Assembly (NCBI GenBank): GCA_011033025.1
Contig: WFMF01000367.1
Location: 1 to 64,000, forward strand
Length of the DNA stretch: 64,000 nucleotides
Reading direction: 5' to 3'
Origin: Beroe forskalii
Taxonomy: Eukaryota > Ctenophora > Nuda > Beroida > Beroidae
This document shows, in pieces, positions 39,506 through 52,933 of the stretch. Each line of letters starts with the position of its first letter. The first letter of the stretch is position 1. A program made the translations under genes and the position numbers. Under the pieces are notes generated by a model. The model saw only the letters and a program-made list of their open reading frames with translations, had not been told where the DNA came from and ran no database searches.

Positions 39506-39623
39506 TATGTGTGTACATGGATCGATCGATGAAAATGCGCAAGTTTTGACAGAAATTCTATGAAAGTAAATTGCATGCGCGTCTCTATCAATTCCTTCAT
39601 CGATCGATCCATGTGCACACATA
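39506..39623. repeat. Long inverted repeat just downstream of the GDNF-receptor-like stop codon
   Basis: A left arm of 28 bp (39506-39533) with core ATGGATCGATCGATGAA faces TTCATCGATCGATCCAT in the right arm (39596-39623), with one or two mismatches over a 62-bp loop. The nearest stop codon ends at 39272, so it could lie in the 3' UTR of that mRNA and form a stable stem. It may equally be a small MITE. Confidence 0.65.
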
Positions 39624-42600
39624 CGCGTATCTCACTTCAGACTCATATGTTTCGTTGTATTTGACAGAAGATTCCGATTTATCATATACAATTTGTGCAC
39701 ATTTTGCCGATGATGATAATATATAGATATGATATATAAATAGAGTGCAATTACATTAATAGATCTCAGCCTCACAGTTTAGCGTGTTTTTAAACTTCAT
39801 TGAAATTCACAGACGTAATTTATTCAAGTGTGCTCAGATTCAGATGACAAAAAACGTTTCAAACCGAGACAAATTATTCCTGATTTGGAATTATGTCAGT
39901 GAATATTCTGTCTTGCATGATAAATAGGCGGTTTCTCAACTGCTTATTTTCCGTGTGAGACATTAACATCTGTTTCTCTGGGCACACTCTCTACCTGGGC
40001 CTATAATCTCAAGGAAATATGCTTTGTAATGTGTTTCGAGAGGATTTATCAATCATTGACTGAGTTGTCGCAGTGTGAATACCCAGATCTTGTACACTGA
40101 CTTTTGCTGTGATTGTATGAGGTATAATCTCGTACATTGACAGCACATTGTCTGAGTTGTCAATGACATGTTATCTTGGCATGCGTGGATACTGGATAGT
40201 GGATACACTCGAACAAAACTCAGTTGCCAAGGTAACACAATCTCACGTCGCGAGTTCTGAGAATATCCTATGTAATTTCCACACGACCGTCATTTGTACG
40301 TACGTGATACTGATTTAAACGTTTATACCCACATACGTACATGGCGCCGCGCGACTCGGAAATTTCAGAACTATTCTCACTTCTCGAAGTCGCGACACCT
40401 GCGTAATAGTGTTGATGATGTTGTTGTTGGAAAGTATTCTTGTCGGTAAACTACTGTGTTGCACAATGATCAAAGTTACAAAGTTCAGTCTATGCTACAT
40501 TGGTGTAAGGTGGTACATTTACCCTTTGCTGCGTTCTTCAACGGCTTTGCAATACGTTCTGTGATTATGGGTCGAAGTGTTACAAAACGAAGATTGATAA
40601 TTAATTTGTGATCGATACAGATAATCAAAGTTGGAGTAACTATATTGATCGGTGAAGTTTGGTTACCGTTATTGATGAATCAATAGGGCGTGTCTTACAG
40701 TTACATAGCCTCTTGTTAGAGTTGATGATAGTTGTTGTTAACCAGAGATTTGCAGTAGAGTTCCACATCTCGTGGCGACATGTACTGTGGTTGCCATGGT
40801 AATGTCGCTGAACAGTGTCGTGCGTTGCTATAGTAATTAGTAAAATAGTCATGGTAATAAGTTAAATAGTCATGGTAATTTCCCTAATTTAACCAATTAT
40901 CATAACAACTCGTACTATTGTTTACCATGTAAGAGCTTATTGTCGTGGTAAGTTATGTAGGTTACTATGCGAGAGTGTAATTGTTACCATGGTAACCCAA
41001 GGCTATTCGCAATGCATGTTTTGTTCATGATGAGTGTATCTACCATTCCTAAGATATTCACACTGTAACTATATGAGTATGACAACTTACCTCGTCTTAT
41101 CAGCGGCTGTAAAGATTACCCAAAGCGTCCTGAAATTGCTTGCGGAGTAAGGATGCATTGACCAATCAGAGCGAGAGCTGACAGTGAGCTCGTTCTCTGA
41201 TTGTCCAATGTTTCATTACCCCGGGATACTGTTGGTAAGCTTTCCAGCCACCAAAAGTAGTTCAATTGTGTGGCGGCAGTTTATGCTTTTTCTATTTTTA
41301 TTTGATTCACAACATATTTCATTTTGTTATATTTCATTTATTTTGACGTTTTGAGATATATCGTTTACTTTTAGATTATATACATTTGAGATTTTCTACT
41401 CCCCACACTTGAGACTTGAGCCTTTAAAACTTTCGAGTTTATAAAATCTATTCTACGCACAAAAATTCGTGTGAACGGTGACTTCATCCCTTCACTATCA
41501 TGAAGCATGATGATGACATGATCCAAAGTTGTCTATTTTTCGTGCATATGGAAAGGAAACATACTCATAGCTGGTTTTTGCCGTGAGAATTCTTAATGGC
41601 CATCGTAAATACCGCCTCAAATTAGTTAACTAAACTTAAACATGGCAGTCTCTAAGTACAAGTGCTGTCGGTAAAAACCGAATACACTTCACCGAATTTC
41701 TGCAGACTTCGTAACAATTCATAGCGCCGTCTGCAACTGACGGAAATAGGAAAAGTTTTGAAATCGCAGACAAGGAAAATGGAACGAGTTTTACAAATTA
41801 AGTTTTACTTTTGTTCCCCTCCTCCAGCTTGGGGAGTTTAACCTTAGAAATCGATCTGTGATGAATATAAAATTCTGACAACCGCGGTGTTCCCATTAAA
41901 TTATCAACGGCGCATTACTACCTTGAAGTCCATTTGCCATCGACCAATCAGCGCTAGCTGCCCGAAAACTCGCGTGCTCATTGGTCAATGCCATGACGAT
42001 TTCGAGCTTCATGTAGTGTCCTGCTTTCTAACAGTGTGGGTGGTGGAAAGGTTGCACGTTCCAATGATATCAGACAACTGCTGTTTTAAGTAGTTCCTGT
42101 GTTTGTCCAGATAAATGTTATACGCGTATTGATATTGAAATAGTCGTTTGCAACGATTTGGTGGTTTATTATACGTCACAGATTTCCAAAATGTGGATGA
42201 AATTCGGTGCCCTTATAATATGGCGATGCCCTTATATGGTAATTTTGTGACTTTATTATCCACCAAGTTGTTGCTGGTGATCGTATATCTTTAATTAAAC
42301 CGAACCTTATTGTATATTGATACTCTTATCTAGGACGATATACAGTGCTTTTAAACAGCTTTTATCAAACATATATTTAAATTTTATTTTATACACCGTC
42401 TCCCGTATAAAACACAGGTGTTGCCACATCTGAGAAATTCTGTAATTTCCACGCGCGCACCATGTGTACGTACGTGATTTATAATCATGTAGGTAAGGTG
42501 CTGAAATTTCATTTCTCGATGTGGTGAAACCTTGTGTTGAATAGAGTGGTTTGAAGAGAATTCATAGATTTGTACGCTTAAAGTTTTACTTGTAAATTCC

Positions 42601-43149
42601 ATCAACTTTTGGGGTTAAGTTTACCTTTCTCGAAAAATTAAGCTTCCTTGGTGTAGAAAAATTTATGATCAGAGCGAAAATTTGTAAACACAGTAACTGA
42701 TTAGACATTGGACAAATCAGACTGTCACTGAACCGGTTTTGTCGTAGATGGTTGGATCTTTGCTCGTTATCTAAATATGCTTGTTAGTTGTTAGCAGTTC
42801 GTTTTCAAGCTGAGATGTTGACTTCGGGTAAAATTTTGTCATATTATTATCTCCACAGAAAATTCTTCAAATAACCAATTTGTTATATTTAAATTATAAT
42901 TATCCGGGGCATTATCTATATTTTACACGTTATATCTGCAGTGTTTATAATTAATCTTGATGAGCTTTTCTTTCGTTATGTAAGTATATTTAGAGAATAT
43001 GAAAGTCAGATTTAATAATGTATCAGGATATGTGTCATCGCCTTAGGTTTGGCACGAAATTCATATTCGGTGACGTCATTGAAATGGCGGATTAACTTAC
43101 CAACACCCCGTGTAGGTGTGACCAATTAGTGCAATAGATTGGTATGATA

Positions 43150-44393
43150 GGGGGGGGGTCGACCTATTTTTTGTTTTTTTTGTTAAGGTAAATGTTGTTT
43201 TCTGAAAAAAACAAAAAACAAAAAAAACAAATAAAACAAAAAAACAAAAAAACAAAAAAACAAAAAATACAAAAACATAAAAAACAAAAAACAAAAAAAC
43301 AAAAAAAAAAAAACAAAAAAAAACAAAAAGTTACAAAAAGTTACAAAAAACATAAAAAACAAAAAAAAACAATAAAAACAAAAACTACAATAAAAACAAA
43401 AAAATACAAAAAACAAAAACATAAAAAACCAAAAAACATGAAAACGAAAGGGAATTTGCCCATTTTGCTGCTGTGGTGTCGTCTTCAAAATCAAGTGAAA
43501 CCACTTGTATTTTATGATAGAACGCTATTTTCCCTACTCTGAACATCTGTAACTCAGAGAGTTTTCATGATTGTGTTTACTTCGATACACATTGCTTTTA
43601 GACCTAGAGATTTAGCAATAGAGGAGTTCTCAATTTAAGGCGATCGAAAATTTTGTCGCAGGAGGCTTCTAAAAATGTAACTGCCAAATGCTGAAATTAC
43701 GTTTAAGACCGAAACTTTAGAATGTAGCCCCTATTCGGTGATACAATGACGAAGTGATAATGGTTTCTCAATGCCTCAATAAATAGGAATGAGAAATCTA
43801 CCGTAAGTTCACGTGGATGTTTTTCTAGAAATTAGGGATTTCAAGAAATTTATATTTGCATAGGTCATTCGACTTGATTACCTTGAAACAAGTTCAGATG
43901 CGATAGAAACACGTAAACTTGATGTCAGTTTCTGTATTTCAGCCGTTGAGTTCACGTCGATGAGTTGAAGGAATTGATAAGAAATACGTGACCAATGTTG
44001 TTTGTTCCGAGTTAGAATAAGGTTTGGTTATGTGGGCTCGAACTGACAAAATGAATGTGAAAATGGATTTTCCACACTCAATTCAGCAGAAGGTTACTAC
44101 GCCAACCTGACAACTTAATGGATCAATAGCATATTTACTTTTATTTGTTTTTAATCTATTTTGTAATTTTTGTATTTTGTATTTCATGTTTTTTGTTTTT
44201 TTGTTTTGTTTTTTTTGTATTTTTGTTTTTTGTTTTTTATGTTTTTTATGTTTTTATGTTTTTTTTGTTTTATGTTTTGTATTTTTTGTTTTTTGTTTTT
44301 TTTTTTTTTGTTTTTTTTTGTTAAGGTAAATGTGATTTTTTGAAAAAACAAAAACAAAAAACAAAAAACAAAAAAATATGTCGGCCACCCCCC
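43150..44393. mobile_element. 1.24-kb inverted-repeat DNA element with apparent 7-bp target duplication
   Basis: The left end begins with a run of nine G then TCGACCTATTTTTTG; the right end reads ATATGTCGGCCACCCCCC. The reverse complements match over about 35 bp. TATGATA flanks both ends directly (43143-43149 and 44394-44400), as expected of a target-site duplication. Just inside each end is GTTAAGGTAAATGT followed by A-rich DNA, and long (CAAAAA)n and (GTTTTT)n tracts sit near the left and right ends. No transposase frame is seen, so it is non-autonomous. The superfamily is not recognised. Confidence 0.65.
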
Positions 44394-44425
44394 TATGATA
44401 CTGTGTGCTGATTGGTCAATCGAAG

Positions 44426-44547
44426 GGCAGTCTTGAACAATCCCGACTATACCGACCGGCTCATAAGCTGTGCGGTATCGGCTAGCCGGTTGGCTACTAG
44501 TACTTGGTAGGCCAACCGGCTAGATGTCGGGATAGTTCAAGACTGCC
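44426..44547. mobile_element. 122-bp MITE with 8-bp target duplication
   Basis: Terminal repeats GGCAGTCTTGAACAATCCCG and, as reverse complement, GGCAGTCTTGAACTATCCCG differ at one base. Inner arms CTAGCCGGTTGGC and GCCAACCGGCTAG also pair. The flanks both read AATCGAAG (44418-44425, 44548-44555), a perfect 8-bp duplication, as made by hAT-type transposases. It starts 32 bp after the larger element at 43150-44393. Confidence 0.8.
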
Positions 44548-47500
44548 AATCGAAGTGCTATGGCCCAGCTCAGCTCAGCTTTACGATTATTGTAAATAAT
44601 TAGTTCAATCCTTGATACCTTCCATAACTATTATTATCAATGTGCTATTGTATAGTTACTTTTATAAAGACAAATTTCTTACATATCCACGAGTTTCAGT
44701 TTTTATATCTTCTCCAAATTCCAAGTTTCCTTGAAGCTAATCAGAACTTCAAAGGTTGGGGTAGGGAGGTTAGAAATTAGCATTTCAAATGGGCTGCCAC
44801 ATTTAAATTCACCATGCCAATTGGCGTAGCCAAAGAGGGCCGTGAGACTCTACCTGTCATATACTTATAGCATGTTAGGAATCTTGACTCGCTTAACAAT
44901 GTTGACGGAGAACTGCTTTTCCTCTCTCCGTCTGCACTAACAACAGGGTCAGTTAATTACTCTGGACTCCACTTTCACTTTCTTTGAGAGTGGAGCCGTT
45001 TTGACAGACGCCAGGAATCTTGTTTCCATGGCCATGACTCGTGATTCATTGTCAGTGTGCCGCTTGCCATTTGCCTTATTTGCACAGATTAGTATTTGTA
45101 TCTGAGGGCCATGGAGGTTTGCTTCCTTCTCTTCTAGTTACCATGCAAAATAATTCATGAATAGGGTACTACAATCTGCTCAAGGCATTGACGTTGGCTT
45201 TCACGTAAATATGCAAAAGCAGGAAGTAAGGTCTTTAGATTGCCACTTTAAATTTCCGCATATCTGGCCATTCATTAATTTAAGTTGTAGAATTCACTAT
45301 CTCACCTAGAATTGCGAAGACAGTTTATATTACCCGGAAATTCTGGGCATGTGCTCCATTTCATACCTTGATGCTGTCTTGCAGTTACAATTACATACAG
45401 GGCTTTTACAGCAGAGTTAAACTGTAAATGACGACAAACTATAACAGCTGCAGGCGTATATATTAGCAGTCATATACCGATGGAAGCCGTACTGAGACTG
45501 AATATATGAATTATATGAAGGTGGACTTGGCTATAATGCGACTTTTCAGATCTGACTTCGAGTCTCAGAAGGGAATTATGCACGTTCCCCAGCTCCAATG
45601 TTCAATGTTACTGTACAGCAACTTTAGCCTAAGTTCACGGATTTGTGAGTGTATGCCCTGCAATTTCCTCAGGAAATATTTGGTATATTCGTTAGAATTC
45701 TCCGGTTTACAAGACCCTGTTTTCTCACTCCCGAAGCCTTATACGTGTCTGTTGGAAGAGAATACAGTGCAGCAGCATTTGGATTATACTTATCACTGAC
45801 AATACCTCTAATTCCAAGCTTTTTTCTTCAGTTGGCGAAGATAATACGTCGCTGATATAATATCGCCCATGCCGTAAACCGTACCCGCTAGAACTATGGT
45901 TTTTTTTATTTTAAGAAATATTTCCTTGTGTTTGTTAAAAGATTTACATTTTACTCTGAATGTAGTACTTCTAACAGGGTGACCATCATCGATCCTACGA
46001 GAATTCCTTTTTCTGAGTTAGACGATTATTTTCAAGTAACTTGCAGTGTCGAAGTGGCATTTCCATGTCATTTGTAGTAGTCAGGTCAATGTCATACATA
46101 GTCGGAATGCGGTATATGCATGTGCTTGAGACAAAGTCAATTTCATTTGCTGATTAGCTGTGATACAGTCATTTGCTGTGAAATTTGAAAAGCTGTGATG
46201 GAGGTATAATAGCTATTTCCTGTGGTATTGTGACTTCTGTGCTATTTTTGGTGGGCCTTATAATATCATTTTAGTGGCATATATAAATATTTTAGTGCTT
46301 TTTATAGTGGCATCATTTTTAATTGTATATCATTTTATGGAATCATCTCTAGTAGAGAAGCATCAGCAGTGAATAAATTCCATGTGATGGCTCTTCACAG
46401 CTCAGTGATTCAGTCTCTTGGTATCATTGATATTATAGGGCCCAGCTCAGCGACAGTGAATCTGTGATAAATTGAAATTAATGTGAGGTTATTTAATTCT
46501 AATTTGTATAAAACAGGTAATATAGGCTGTGATAATAGGTATATCTTATATCACTTCTACTTCATACTTACCTCATTCATTTTCCTTTATTTTTTCACCT
46601 GAAATTGCGACAATTATTATGTGCGATAAGATGAGTTACATTTTCTTTGCTGCCTTCAAAAAATATGCGTTTATAAATGTCGTCAATTTGCGATTCTAAA
46701 CCCTGGTAATGAAGTCACTCTTGGCTGGCAATCGATGGGTTTCGTTCCATAAATTAGATTATAATCATGATGAAATTTATGATGTAGGAAGCTCCCTGGC
46801 TGAGATGAATTACATTTGTTTTCTTTCCATGTTGTAGAAGGCTGTAGCTCGCAAAATATATTAATGTACCCTAGTTATAATGTAATATTAATAATTAAAT
46901 ATTTAAATTGAATTTGTTAAACACCTAAGAATCTGCAAAAGTTTAGAATCCCTGATATACTTGGTTTTGTCAAAATGCTTTTCTGGTTTCCTTCGGTTTT
47001 TGACTCCCTAACCCTTGTGAGAGAGGATAAAAATTTTCAAGTTTTCTAGTCCATATTTTCACAGATCTTCGACATTCTCTGAGCATGCAGGTTCTAAATG
47101 TTTTCGATTTTCTGGTTTGCAAATTCCAAAGATTTTTGAAATAGCTCCGAGTTGAGTGACAAATCGCAAATTTTCAAGCGATCCCTGATTATTTGCTCAG
47201 GCAGGACTATTGATGTGTTGCTACCCTGCGATATTGCAATAACTGCTTGGATGGTCACCTATCACTAACTAATCTGTACGTATCACACTGTACAGTGTAC
47301 ACGTGATAAAGTGTTTCTTGTATTCTGAACAACTGCTGAAATATGACAGTCCACTAGGATCATTCCTTCATTTCCTTACTCCTGGCCTCGTTAAAAGTCT
47401 CATTTCCTCAAGACTCACTCCCGACTTCCTGTTGAACGTTATTCCTAAATTTAGAAGCCTAACTTGCTCACTTTTTTGTTTCTTATTAGTTCTATTCATC

Positions 47501-48400
47501 ATCAGCTACTGAGATGATCATGAAATGGGCAATGAATTAATGAATAAATGTCGTTTTTCTTTTCAGGTAAAACAGCATTTCTTCCTCAAAACCCCACATC
47601 GGATTGTATTTGTAGTGATATAGTGTGTCGATGTGCTATGACTGTAGTTTGTCATTGGGACCCACCTATATCATTTGATAGCTGGTCGTGTCAGGACCCA
47701 AGCATATAATTATGGGAGGGTTGCAGGAAAGTAATTGATTTGTGCCGATGTGTGACAAGATTTGATTGTCGATAGTAATCGGACATTTGGGAATGGAGCA
47801 CAATCGTGATCTTGATTTACTCCAATTTCTATCCAAACCTCCATTTCATTTTTCAGTATCTGCCAGATGTTTGAAAATTTACAATAACGTCATGGATAGA
47901 GAAATACAATTGACGCTGTTGAACCGCCTATTTAAGTATTTTTCGTTTGCTTCAATGCAATTTGCGTCGGCAAACTGATTTTACACCCGGTTATTAAAAT
48001 CCAATTATATTTGAGCAAGTTGACTCAAGTGTGTGAATGGCTATTCTGTGTCTGTATTTCCATTAAAATTGTTTGAAGTAATAGTTACGCTTTTTATCGT
48101 ACTGCTTTTTGAGTCTCCTGTTATGTTTTTTCCAACGGTCCAGTACAAACCCAAACTCCCATCATGGTCCACCGTGTCCCTCTTTTATCTCATGTTTCAA
48201 CCCTTGAAATAGAAAATCGATGCACAGCCTTTATATTTTTGCGAGATAGATACCATACCCGATGATACCTTGGATTGCATGATATGCCACCTCTCTGTTT
48301 ACTACAGCATGCTCTAACGACTATGATGTGCGCTAAATCAATGAGTCGAAGTGCTGTAAAAGTGGAAGGTCACACCATGAAATAGAAATCCCGTCCTCGA

Positions 48401-48472
48401 AAAATAGGCGGTTCAACGTCATCCACTTACAACAATATGCTATGATAACGACGTCATCACAACCGCATATTT
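48401..48472 (+). repeat. Dispersed palindromic CRE repeat, full length with arms
   Basis: AAAATAGGCGGTT arm, AACGTCATCCACTT, then GCTATGATAACGACGTCATC and an AACCGCATATTT arm. It closely parallels the 30147 copy. A further core copy lies at about 49150-49200. Confidence 0.7.
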
Positions 48473-50639
48473 ATCCAGTGCTGCGTTTACAAGGCATGCG
48501 TGCGTCAACGAATCAAGGATGTTTGTGATTCCTCTGATCTTTTCATCGACAATTATACTGTCATAACTGTGCCATTTCACATATTTCACTTCATTCTTCC
48601 AGTACACTGGAGAACTATTTCCACATTGCTATACAAGTGTATTTTTGTTGGATTTCGGGATTGTGCATTTTATTTTTCATAAGTTTATGACTGATCAGGC
48701 TTCGGATTGCTATTAAGCTTTAACTTTATAAGGATCTTTAGAGATTCATTGTGTCTCATTAGCATTAATGGAGAATTTCTTGCTGTAAGTTTCACGTCCT
48801 TTTCCCTTTTCCGGTCTGAATACTGCACTCAGGGCCTGAATCCGCCATTCATAAGATGCCTTGATTGACAGAATCCATGTTAGAGCTGACTGCCCATTTG
48901 TTTGGGGCTTTGCAAGTTGAGCTCTTGCATCCTACTTTAGGAATTTGGGCGTGACGTAATTGTCTGGGCTTATAACAGTGCATAGATAACGTCACAACGC
49001 CTATTTCCGCCTTGCTGCACAACAATACTACTACAGGATGAGTTCAGATCATACGGTGTGGCTAATGCTTGTCTCGCCAGCATCCTACGGCTTCTGTAGC
49101 TCTATAAACCCCAGCACACTATTGTGCTATTGTGTACGGAAAAGAGGTGTCAATTCGTCATCAAATCACCATTATAAACCGTGATAATGACGTGAGTCAC
49201 TTCTGCCAATATGTATTATCAGTGCTATATTGTAGAAGCACCGTGTATACTGGATGAGACAATCGAGACAATCTGACCATGAACCAGTAGCTGTTCCGAC
49301 GTCTTGACGGCTGACAGAATGACACAATGGATAATTGGTTCTTTTGTAAGTTCATTCGCACGCCGTCTTAATCAAAAGGTTATCTAACTTTTGTTTCTTT
49401 GATACGCTTGGTCCTTTATTCATTTTGCACTTTTATTGAAGCCCTATGTTAAGTTTTCAAGTTTCCCATGAATATTCAGTATTTTTTGTGGAACATTTTC
49501 AATATTCTTTTTCCGGTTCCCCTTCATTATCATGCGAAATTACGAAATTTATGTCCAAAATCACCATCCTGACCGCATATCTAATTATTCTAAGCCCTGC
49601 TATCGTGTTCACTGATCAACTTCCCTATCTCTTTTGCTTTCGCACAATTATACTGTTCTTGTCCACAGTAGAAGCCACATGATAGTGGCCCCACAGTAGT
49701 AAGCTTTTTGGAGCAAACGTCATTTCTTCTTCAAGTAATGTCACTTTGTGTTCAGTCCAGACTAAAGCCCAGTTTGAGTTATAATGAACAGTGATTAGCA
49801 CCTTAAACAGTAAATTTTAGCACCCTAAGCAGTAATTAAAAGCAGTAATTAAAAGCAGTAATTAACGCCCTAAACAGTGCCCACTCGTTCATTAGTATAT
49901 CATTGTGTTTGTACTGAGACAGACAACTGCAATTACAAGCAGCTTCTTCTACTGGCATGTAGACAGTCTTGTTTAACTCTGACAGTGGAGAATGGAGAGT
50001 AAATATTGCTTTTATTCACGTTAACTTCCTGATTATTTCGATTACTGTTTATTGGGCTGTTTTATTTCACTTCAACCTGGCCACTTGCTTCAATCAAGCA
50101 ATTTGGTTCAGACAACTTTCCTGGTATGGTCCCTGGCTTGCAAGTTAATGTATGTTTAAATCTGAACCCTTCAGTTTAACATGTTTAATTGCTTGTTTCA
50201 GCGGATTCACATAGCGTTCTAGCACTATGTCTTCTGCTTGAAATGCTTGTTTGTTTTCCCAGACACCACTCAACAGCTGATAGAAATATAGTCCACGTGT
50301 TATGCCGATATACTCGATAGATACATAATATGGCAAGGAACTTATAGATTTGCTTTTGTAGCAGCAAATTCGTATTTCGTTGTAATAACGCATTTTGTTG
50401 GGATATTTAATTTTGCTGTGATATTTGATGAATTTATTTTAACGGGGTAATAGTTGTAGTTGGATAATAGAATATTGACAGCATAAAACGTGTATAAAAG
50501 CCTCCATTTTCTAAGTTTAAAATATTTTCTAACCTTTTCCCTCTAACACTGTGACCATTAACATGATTAACTCTGCATAGTATGACAATTAACTCAACAT
50601 ACCTTACTCTAGACACTATATCCTCCTAGCCTAGACAGA

Positions 50640-51768
50640 CAGGAGGTCCTTCGCGAACGGTGATCTTTATTTAGGAAATCCTTAAATTTAGAAAAACTTT
50701 ATTATAGTTTTAAAAGACGTGACTGTCACGAAACTGTGTTCTTAAGTTTCGGACCGAAATCCTTAAGAATTTGGCTTCCACGAACACAGTTTTTAGTGTA
50801 TCAGTAACGCGGTAATTAAACCCCGTGTAGCTGTCACATGTACGAACATTAGCCAATCAGCACGCAGCTATCAGACTAACGACATAACACTGTGCTCTAA
50901 GCAAAACAACCTTAGCCAATCAGTTTGTTTGTATACCGGCACAGAAGATGATGCAACACACCTAATGGACCTCTATCAAATTGTAGATTGCGATGTTCAT
51001 TGTGTCCAACTAAATAAGTAATAATTATGAAAAATAAAGACGGAACCATCAACTATGAATGTAATAGCAACCTATTGATACTGGCAGCGCATTATCACTA
51101 TCGTCTATTATTGTCAAATCACGATTCCCACCCCAAGAAAGGAGAACCACAAATCTCAACGTGTTGTAAAAATCTCCTCCATATATGGCTAGCAGTCTAG
51201 CACATTGGATATCGATTATTGGGAGATTGCCGATTGGGGATTTGAGCCCCCCCCCCCCCCTTTGAGTAACTATTTCGCTCAAGGTTTGGATTCCGTTCAA
51301 TGTGAATTTAAGCTTTCATACTTTGTAGTAGGCCACTAGACAATGTTTACCTTGTTGCTGTCACAATTCACCAATTTTCTTGCCACGCAATAGGCCTCAT
51401 TGATTGGCTGAGTATGGGGAAAATCGAATTAAATCAGCTAAGGATTTTACTAAGTCTACCTAAGGACACCTCTCGAGGTGTCCTTAAATTTTGCGTGCTA
51501 AAGTCCGGTTAAAGTTCACTTAAGGATCGAAAAACAGCAAAATCTTTATTAAAGTATGAGAATTTAGGAATCACGCAATTATATCAAGGGGTCACGCAGG
51601 CTAAGGACAGCGCTAAAGTCTCAGACTAAGTGAAATTCTTTAACCTCCCTAATTAGTCTTTAGCACGTCTATAGTGCTTGTTCGTGGAAGCCACGCTCCT
51701 AAAGATCACCTTAATTGGGTCTAAGGAATTCCTTAAGCCAAAGTTTACCGTTCGCGAAGGACCTCCTG
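50640..51768. mobile_element. 1.13-kb inverted-repeat element
   Basis: The termini share a 22-bp perfect inverted repeat beginning CAGGAGGTCCTTCGCG. Further in, GGCTTCCACGAACA (about 50776) faces TGTTCGTGGAAGCC (about 51680), so arms extend raggedly for about 150 bp. An internal palindrome lies at about 51461-51486 (core ACCTCTCGAGGT). No clear target duplication and no transposase were found. AGG/CCT-rich words resembling its ends recur at 61600-62430. Confidence 0.6.
51247..51260 (+). repeat. Poly(C) tract
   Basis: Fourteen consecutive C residues inside the 50640-51768 element, prone to length polymorphism and assembly error. Confidence 0.9.
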
Positions 51769-52933
51769 AACTTAAGAAGTGTTAATTTCATTGCACTTTT
51801 CAGGGGCACTTACGTTATTGTCGGTATTCATATCATTATTCATGTCAACACAGTTTAACAACATGATTTTAGTATCCGGTTAGGTACCCTCTTTGCTTTT
51901 AAAGTACTTGTGAAACTAATTCAATATAGCCCATCCCGAATTCTATAATTTCTGCTGACTATTATCAGTTGATCGTCATAAGATTTACCCCACGGGTATC
52001 TTTTCGGTATGACAAAGCCTCTTTTCAGAACAGATATTCACGAAAAGAATTAAAAATCTCAGAACGTTCATGATCACACAAAATAATGTTTTTGTACACT
52101 AATAACATGCAAATTTAGCACGTGCACCTAATTTACTAATCAACCCAAAACAATGGTATCAGTAGGTCTAACCTCTAGTTTACTTTTTAAGCACACACTC
52201 TAGACATAACTGATGTACTGCAGATTTTTTCCTTGGAGTGATTAACTTGAATGACTTCGTAATTGGCCTCAAATTTTCAGTTTTCACAATTCCTAATTTC
52301 CTTTCTCCCATCAAATTTGACATCACTTTCGTCTTTAATCATGCCGTATGTTCGTATGTTTATTATGCCTAATCATTTTCACATTATGCCTGATCCATTT
52401 CGTCTGAATTGAAGGTTTACAAATTTTCAGTAACTTCCGTTCTCAAACCTCTCTGGCCTCGCCTCGTAGGCGGCCAGTTAAGTGCTATCATTTAACACTA
52501 CACTCTACATTTAATACTACATAGCTTCACATTACGTTACTGTACATCTTATTTCAGGGAGGTGACATTGTACTTTCATGTGTTCCTTACGTCATTATTC
52601 TGAGTTTTCCATGTGTAGTTTGTACATTCCATGACATCATTTTGTGGCAAAATACGTGTACTGTTTTTCGCTGCATTTGTTTGATTTTGTGATTCATTTT
52701 GTTCAAAGCAATAGTATGACAGCCGGGATAAATCTCATTCCTGGTTGCTGTCTGTTGGATCAGTCAGACACAGAATAGGTTCCCTACGGCTTATTTTACA
52801 ATTTTAATTCTAAACTGATTGGAAAAGTTAGCTTGAAATCAGAAACTCTCAGTGGTTCCGATGGATTGCCATTTATTGAGTATTTTCTTGAGCGCCTTAA
52901 TTCTACGGCCCTTACGATTAAAAAAGGAACTTT

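Larger units (their letters stand above)
39273..52933. other. Gene-poor region with inverted-repeat elements
   Basis: No exon could be supported. Open frames near 45506-45855 and 47303-47512 lack recognisable motifs. The stretch holds a hairpin at 39506, three inverted-repeat elements (43150, 44426, 50640), further copies of the palindromic CRE repeat up to about 49.2 kb, and CCAAT boxes near 41166, 41945 and 50855. CACGTG is much sparser here than in 3.5-34.5 kb. Confidence 0.45.

Noticed and set aside
43192-43542. Lys/Gln/Thr-rich open frame and its Phe-rich reverse counterpart
   Set aside because: Produced by CAAAAA simple repeats inside the inverted-repeat element.
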